Assembly: GCA_964429355.1 (NCBI GenBank)
Contig: CAYSCH010000073.1
Span: forward strand, 1 to 30,776
DNA from: JAAYAY01 sp964429355
GTDB taxonomy: Bacteria; Planctomycetota; Planctomycetia; Pirellulales; Thermoguttaceae
DNA length: 30,776 nucleotides
Reading direction: 5' to 3'
The notes beneath the pieces are model-generated. The model was not told the DNA's origin. It was given only the letters and a program-made list of their open reading frames with translations, and did not search any database. Shown here piece after piece: positions 26,264-30,776 of the stretch. Numbering within the stretch: position 1 is the stretch's first letter; each line of letters opens with the position of its first letter. The position numbers and the translations under genes were made by a program.

Positions 26264-27526
26264 TCAGGGGTTGAAGCCCGGTTCACGGTCGATGAGGTCT
26301 TTCTTGGGCCGGATGAGCAGTACGATCACGATCGACATGATTGCGGTGCTGGCGAAGATGCCGAAGATCACGTTGATGGGGACGTGGTTGTCGCGGAGGG
26401 TGCCGAACCCCCAGTCGGCCAATCCCCCGCAACTGATGCTCACGAGATTCATGATTCCGTAACCGGTGGCTCGCAGCTCCGGGCGGACGATCTGGCAGAG
26501 GATCGGCATATTGTTGCAGTCGAAGAAGCCCCAGCCGAGTCCGAAGAGGATGAGGAAGGCGACGGCCACGCCGAGGGAGCCGGCGTTGCCGACGCCGAAG
26601 ATGGCCGGGACGATGAAGCTCATGCCGATGGCACTGACGAAAATCCGCCCGCGGTCGAAGCGCCGCATCCAGCGATCGGCAAGCCAGCCGCCGAGGACAG
26701 CGCCGACGATGGCGGCAGCTTGCCAGTAAAGAGTGGCCGCAACGCCGGCTTTGCCTTGGCCGATGTTGAACTGCTGCTTGAGGATCGCGGGCATCCAGTC
26801 GCGGACCACCCAGCCGGCCAGGGCGGGGAGCGTGAAATACAGGACCAATAGAATGAACGAGAGATTGGCGAACAACTCCGTTGCGGCGCGCCAGGGGGAA
26901 GGCCTTGAGGGGGCAATGCCACCGCCGAGTCTGGGGGCGTCGCGAAGGAGCAGGATCAGGGGGAGCGTGTAGAGAATTCCGAAAATGCCGCAGGCGTCGA
27001 AGGCGAAGCGCCAACCCAGAGTCGGCGCGTCGGCGACATAGCCACCGAAGCCGCCGACGATGACTCCGCAGTAGATGGCCATCTGGTGCAAACCCACGGC
27101 CCGCGAGCGGGTGCGGCCGAGGTGGTAGTCGGCGATCAGGGCCAGGGCTGCCGGGATATAGAAGGCTTCACTGATGCCCATGAGCGAACGAGCCCAGAGC
27201 AATTGGTAGTAGGTGTCGACGTGCCCGGTCCACCACGTGACCGCGGACCACACGAAGAGGCTGCCACAGATGGTCAGCCGCCGGCTGAACCGATCCGCCA
27301 CGTAGCCGCCGATGGGGCTGAGGAAGGCATAGACCCACTTGAACTGGCCGAGCATGAATCCCCAGTTCTGTTCGGTGCCGATGCTGGGGATATCTCCCAT
27401 GACGGAGTATTTCATCGCCGCGAGCATCTGGCGGTCGAGGTAGTTGAGCAAGGCAACCGGCATGAGGAGGATGACGACCAGCCATGCGGTGCGAGCGAGC
27501 GTGGATGAAGGGGAGGCTTCCGACAC
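26264..27526 (-). CDS. Major facilitator superfamily transporter
   Basis: 420 residues, starting at GTG 27526 (MSEASPSSTL) with a GAGG-type site upstream. About twelve hydrophobic helices are visible in two halves. The MFS motif A appears as GGYVADRFSRR (residues 73-83) after the second helix, and a weaker copy GGWLADRWMRR sits in the second half. A short polar N-terminus and a charged C-terminus (RPKKDLIDREPGFNP) are cytoplasmic as usual. The conserved start LLNYLDRQMLAAM is typical of organic-anion and sugar-acid transporters of the superfamily, but the substrate cannot be read. It lies 78 bases downstream of the TerC-like gene on the same strand, so it may be the last gene of that run or may have its own promoter. 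Confidence 0.85.
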   Translation of the reverse strand: MSEASPSSTLARTAWLVVILLMPVALLNYLDRQMLAAMKYSVMGDIPSIGTEQNWGFMLGQFKWVYAFLSPIGGYVADRFSRRLTICGSLFVWSAVTWWTGHVDTYYQLLWARSLMGISEAFYIPAALALIADYHLGRTRSRAVGLHQMAIYCGVIVGGFGGYVADAPTLGWRFAFDACGIFGILYTLPLILLLRDAPRLGGGIAPSRPSPWRAATELFANLSFILLVLYFTLPALAGWVVRDWMPAILKQQFNIGQGKAGVAATLYWQAAAIVGAVLGGWLADRWMRRFDRGRIFVSAIGMSFIVPAIFGVGNAGSLGVAVAFLILFGLGWGFFDCNNMPILCQIVRPELRATGYGIMNLVSISCGGLADWGFGTLRDNHVPINVIFGIFASTAIMSIVIVLLIRPKKDLIDREPGFNP

Positions 27527-27604
27527 GGTTGGCGACCTCGGGCGTTGCAGGGCGGACGTTTCAGGGGTCAGAAATGACGGGTCGGCGCGGGTTTTCGGGC
27601 GGCA

Positions 27605-28681
27605 TCAGGGATGGGAGGGGTCCTTCTCTTCGCGCTCGGCCACGATCAGGGACGCGACCACGCCTGCTGTGAGGATGGCCAGGACCAGCCCCAGCAGGTA
27701 GAGGTTGAAGTGTTCACCCAACCATTCCTTGAGCCAGTGGACGGTGAGCATTTTGACGCCGACGAGGACCAGCACGAGGGACAGGGACACTTTGAGGTAA
27801 CGGAACGTGTTCATCATGCCGTCCAGGGCGAAGTAGATCGACCGGAGGCCGAGGATGGCGAAGACGTTGCTGGTGAAGACGAGGAAGGGGTCGGCCGTGA
27901 TGGCGAAGATGGCGGGAATCGAGTCGACGGCGAAGACGACGTCGGTGGTTTCGACCACGACGAGGGCTAGTGCCAGGGGCGTGAACATGAGGGTTCCGGG
28001 GCGGGTCCGCTCGACGATTTCGTCTGCAAGCAGGACGGCGCCGGGCGTTTCGCTTTCGTGCGAGGCGGTCGATCCGGCCCGCACGAAGAAGTGCTCGCCG
28101 TGGAATCGGCTCGTAACGGGCCAGATCCGGCGGACGGCGCGAACGACGATGTTGTGGTTCGGATCGGTGTGACCGGACTTTGCCACGAGCATCTTGAGGC
28201 CCGTGATGATAAGAAATATCCCAAAGAGGTACAGGATCCAGTGGAACTTGGCGATGAGCGTGGCCCCCACGAGGATCATGACGCCGCGGAGGACCAAGGC
28301 GCCCATGATGCCCCAGAACAGGACCCGGTGCTGGTAAATGCGAGGGACCGCGAAGAAGCTGAACAGCATGGCGATGACGAAGATATTGTCGACGCTGAGC
28401 GACTTCTCGAGGACATAGCCGGTGAGGTATTTGACGGACGCCTTCATTCCGTCGTTGACCAGGCCGTCGACGGCATCGGGCTTTGCTCCCATGCCCATCC
28501 AGTGGTTCTCGTATCCGTAGTAGACGAACACGGTGAAGCTGACGCCGAGGATGATCCAGAAGATCGTCCAGCCGACGGCCTCCTTTACCGAGATGATATG
28601 GGAGTGGCGATGGAAGACGCCCAGATCCAGGGCGAGCATCAAGAGGACGAAGCAGAGAAAGCCGATCCAGATCCAGATCAT
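27605..28681 (-). CDS. TerC/Alx family membrane protein, probable metal exporter
   Basis: 358 residues from ATG 28681 (MIWIWIGFLCFV); the frame extends further upstream but the helix begins here. Eight or nine hydrophobic helices are visible. Family-defining acidic residues within helices are present: Asp19 in ALDLGVF, Glu92 and Asp98 in LEKSLSVDNIFVI, and Glu244, Asp247 and Asp253 in VVETTDVVFAVDSIPAIFA. TerC/Alx proteins are linked to manganese export and tellurite or alkaline-pH response, acting in the cytoplasmic membrane and, in some bacteria, supplying metal to exported enzymes. A polar loop of about 55 residues (near 168-225) follows the fifth helix, as in the Alx type. Upstream, 102 bases separate it from the DedA gene, too little for a yybP-ykoY riboswitch, and none is seen. 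Likely part of the ion-transporter operon. Confidence 0.9.
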   Translation of the reverse strand: MIWIWIGFLCFVLLMLALDLGVFHRHSHIISVKEAVGWTIFWIILGVSFTVFVYYGYENHWMGMGAKPDAVDGLVNDGMKASVKYLTGYVLEKSLSVDNIFVIAMLFSFFAVPRIYQHRVLFWGIMGALVLRGVMILVGATLIAKFHWILYLFGIFLIITGLKMLVAKSGHTDPNHNIVVRAVRRIWPVTSRFHGEHFFVRAGSTASHESETPGAVLLADEIVERTRPGTLMFTPLALALVVVETTDVVFAVDSIPAIFAITADPFLVFTSNVFAILGLRSIYFALDGMMNTFRYLKVSLSLVLVLVGVKMLTVHWLKEWLGEHFNLYLLGLVLAILTAGVVASLIVAEREEKDPSHP

Positions 28682-28783
28682 GTTGTTCTTCTCGAAGGGA
28701 ATCGCGTTTTGAAGTCGGAGGGGGGCAGGCCTGTCCGCTTGTCGCACTGCTGCGCGAGAAAGCCGCGACGGTCGCCAAGGGTC

Positions 28784-29437
28784 TTATGCCGGGTCTTGCG
28801 GCTTTGGAGCGTACCAGGCCCGGAGGAATTCTACCAGGATCGGGAGTACGGAAATGCCGATGATCGCGAGGATCACCAGGGTGAAGTTATGTTTGACGGT
28901 CTCGAGGCCGCCGAAGGCGTATCCGCCGTAGACGAACAGGGCGACCCAGGCGATTCCTCCAACGATGTTGTAGGCGATGAACCGAGGGTAGTTCATGGCC
29001 CCGATTCCGGCGACGAAGGGGGCGAAGGTGCGGATAATGGGGATGAAGCGGGCGAGGATGATCGTCTTGCCGCCATGGCGCTCGTAGAACTCGTGGGTTT
29101 TCTGGAGGTGACGCTGGTTGAGGAAGCGGGTCTTTCCGCTGAAGGCCTTGGGGCCGATCCAGGCACCGATCCAGTAGTTGGCCGTGTCGCCGAGGACTGC
29201 GGCAATGGTCAGGAGAAGGAACAGGAGGTTGACGTCGAGGGCGCCGCGTGCGGCGAAGGTTCCTGCGGCGAAGAGGAGGGAGTCGCCCGGGAGGAAGGGG
29301 GTGACCACCAGGCCGGTCTCGCAAAAGATGATCACCAGCAGAATCAGGTAGGTCCAGGCCCCGTAGTTCTGGATGATCACATCCAGGTGTTTGTCGAGGT
29401 GCAGGAACAGGTCGACGACGTATTGAACGAATTCCAT
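28784..29437 (-). CDS. DedA family (SNARE-associated/VTT) membrane protein
   Basis: 217 residues from ATG 29437 with a ribosome site (GAGAGGCGG) upstream. Hydrophobic helices surround the two DedA signature regions: IIFCETGLVVTPFLPGDSLLF with Glu40 and Asp52, and GGKTIILARFIPIIRTFAPFVAG with Arg130 and Arg136. These four charged positions correspond closely to the residues shown to be needed in E. coli YqjA/YghB. The family moves lipids across membranes (undecaprenyl phosphate recycling, phospholipid scrambling) and affects proton-motive-force-dependent drug and alkali tolerance. The gene starts 10 bases after the upstream transporter stop, so the two are almost certainly co-transcribed. Neighbouring cation and metal transporters fit a role in membrane energetics or ion homeostasis. 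Full length for the family. Confidence 0.92.
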   Translation of the reverse strand: MEFVQYVVDLFLHLDKHLDVIIQNYGAWTYLILLVIIFCETGLVVTPFLPGDSLLFAAGTFAARGALDVNLLFLLLTIAAVLGDTANYWIGAWIGPKAFSGKTRFLNQRHLQKTHEFYERHGGKTIILARFIPIIRTFAPFVAGIGAMNYPRFIAYNIVGGIAWVALFVYGGYAFGGLETVKHNFTLVILAIIGISVLPILVEFLRAWYAPKPQDPA

Positions 29438-29447
29438 TGGCCGCCTC

Positions 29448-30776
29448 TCAAAGGAACAGGAACGTCGTCAGTATGAACAGGGGGATGAGGATGCCGATGC
29501 TGTAAGCCATGTAGCCGAAAAAGCTGGGCATCTTCACGCCGGAGCCTTCCGCAATCGACTTCACCATGAAGTTGGGTCCGTTTCCGATGTAAGTATTGGC
29601 GCCCATGAACACGGCCCCCAGGCTGACGGCCACCAGGTAGGGAAGGTAGACGCCGGTGGCGGCCACCGTGGGGGTGAGGCCAAGGCTGGCGGTGACCGAC
29701 TTGGCGGTCTCAAAGAAGACGACGTAGGTTGGGGCGTTGTCGAGGAATGAGGACAGGCTTCCGGCGGCCCAGAAGTAGTGCCAGGGTTCGGTCAGGCCGA
29801 GGCTGGGCCCGCGGATCTCGAGGATCTGCAGCGGTGGCTGCATGCAGATGAAGATCCCGAAGAACAACGCCGCCACCTCGACGATGGCGCCAAAGCTGAA
29901 GTTGTTCGCCCGTCGCACCTCGGGAGCGCCGAGGGCCAACGAAACGCCCACTAGGGCAAATTGCACGATCTCGCGAAGATAGACCCAAGGATGCCAGGAG
30001 GTTCCCAGCAGCGGCTTGGAGGGATCCAGGAGGCCGACCGTAGCGATGACGCCCAGAAGCAGCAGCGCGTTGGGCCACAGGCCGACCATCCGCAGGGGGC
30101 GAACCTGAGATTCGTCACGGGTGATGTCGGCTTTCGCCTCCTGCGGGTAGCAGAGGAAGCGGTCCCAGGCGTAGTAGATCACCAGGAGGCAGCCGTTGAT
30201 GAACAGCCACTCCTTCCAGAGGGCAAACGTCCAAAGGAACGGCACACCAAGGAGGTAGCCGAGGAACAGGGGCGGGTCGCCGGTGGGCAACAGGCAGCCG
30301 CCGCAGTTGCAGACGACGAAGATGAAGAAGATGACGGTGTGTTTGATGTGTTTCCGTTCGCGGTTCGTTTCCAGCAGCGGCCGAATCAGCAGCATGGCGG
30401 CACCCGTGGTGCCGATGATGCTCGCCAGCAGGGAGCCAATGGCCAGGAAACAGGTATTGGTGGACGGGTGGGCCTTCAGGTCGCCTTCGAGGCGGATGCC
30501 GCCGCTGATCGTATAGAGGCTGAAAAGGAGGACAATGAAGGGGACGAACTCGGCCAGCATGGCGTTGCTCAAGACCGTCAGCGAGGTCCAGAGGTTCGGC
30601 CCGGCGGGGTTGGGAGAAACTGCGTGTTTGGCCGGGAAGTGGCCATCGATCGGGAGTTCGTGAAAGAACAGGTAGTAGAGCAGTGTCAGCAGGGCCAGTC
30701 CGCCGGCGATGTAGAACTTGTTGAGGTTATGTTCCCACCAGTGAGAGAGGCCGGGGGTGAGGGGAAAGACAGCGAT
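29448..30776 (-). CDS. Ion transporter superfamily antiporter (NhaD/citrate-transporter-like), 5'-truncated by the window
   Basis: The frame is open from the right edge of the window to the stop at 29448, giving 442 residues without the true start. The TTG at 30572 is not the start, because 68 further codons upstream are coding (AVFPLTPGLSHWWEHNLNKF). About ten helices are visible. Signature regions are GTTGAAMLLIRPLL, NCGGCLLPTGDPPLFLGYLLG, SLSSFLDNAPTYVVFFETA and MGANTYIGNGPNFMVKSIAE. Together these two-fold repeated helix-break motifs are typical of the ion transporter superfamily. Planctomycete and Bacteroidetes members are usually annotated as sodium:proton antiporters or CitMHS-like. 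The transported ion is inferred, not shown. It is the promoter-proximal visible gene of the leftward run, 10 bases ahead of dedA. Confidence 0.85.
   Translation of the reverse strand: MAVFPLTPGLSHWWEHNLNKFYIAGGLALLTLLYYLFFHELPIDGHFPAKHAVSPNPAGPNLWTSLTVLSNAMLAEFVPFIVLLFSLYTISGGIRLEGDLKAHPSTNTCFLAIGSLLASIIGTTGAAMLLIRPLLETNRERKHIKHTVIFFIFVVCNCGGCLLPTGDPPLFLGYLLGVPFLWTFALWKEWLFINGCLLVIYYAWDRFLCYPQEAKADITRDESQVRPLRMVGLWPNALLLLGVIATVGLLDPSKPLLGTSWHPWVYLREIVQFALVGVSLALGAPEVRRANNFSFGAIVEVAALFFGIFICMQPPLQILEIRGPSLGLTEPWHYFWAAGSLSSFLDNAPTYVVFFETAKSVTASLGLTPTVAATGVYLPYLVAVSLGAVFMGANTYIGNGPNFMVKSIAEGSGVKMPSFFGYMAYSIGILIPLFILTTFLFL

Noticed and set aside
25763..26851. Plus-strand frame running through the N gap
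   Set aside because: It exists only because N bases are translated as X. It overlaps the MFS gene on the other strand.
28682..28783. A yybP-ykoY manganese riboswitch before the TerC gene
   Set aside because: The family is often controlled this way, but only 102 bases are available and I see no matching structure.
30573..30776. Start of the transporter gene at TTG 30572
   Set aside because: The frame stays open to the edge with a transporter-like sequence, so the gene is cut by the window rather than starting there.

Overview
The window looks like a high-GC chromosomal scaffold from a planctomycete, most likely of the Pirellulales. The basis is a DUF1559-type segment (NLKQIGLALHNYH and an H-x9-DG signature), an ECF sigma factor next to a Ser/Thr kinase-STAND-FGE fusion, a TPR/SEC-C protein of planctomycete style, and very large envelope proteins. 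No rRNA, tRNA, CRISPR array or complete transposase gene was seen. A run of 100 N at 26090-26189 is a scaffold gap, so linkage across it is not proven by sequence.

Left part (1-6400): a gene-poor edge with a 7-bp tandem repeat and a decayed start of a Tat-exported protein. Next comes a DUF1629/Imm11-like gene cut by a 101-bp MITE-like element with 13-bp terminal inverted repeats and a CTAA target duplication. Taking the element and one CTAA out (105 bp) restores a 178-residue frame. Upstream of it on the same strand is a three-helix membrane protein that resembles the N-terminal part of planctomycete rhomboid proteins and lacks the protease core. A secreted CE1-like esterase (+) faces a large membrane-anchored repeat protein with a C-terminal lectin-like domain (-).

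Middle part (6400-23450): an ECF sigma factor and a 1325-residue kinase/nSTAND/transmembrane/FGE-fold protein are read leftward. Divergent from them is a 12-kb rightward block, the most unusual part of the window. It has three tandem units of one architecture: export signal, an N-terminal module ending in a hydrophobic-x-W motif, a long beta-rich region, and membrane helices. Unit 1 is split in two (11444-13804 and 13801-15228) at a point where one missing base would explain the split. Units 2 and 3 are joined in one 2737-residue protein (15218-23431), with a DUF1559 segment inside and a second signal-peptide-like stretch where unit 3 begins. The layout suggests, but does not prove, that the sigma/kinase pair controls the envelope block.

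Right part (23450-30776): a 713-residue SEC-C/TPR protein, the gap, and then a leftward gene run. The run holds an ion transporter of the citrate/NhaD type (cut by the window edge), a DedA membrane protein, a TerC/Alx-type metal exporter and an MFS transporter. The first three look like one ion and envelope homeostasis operon.
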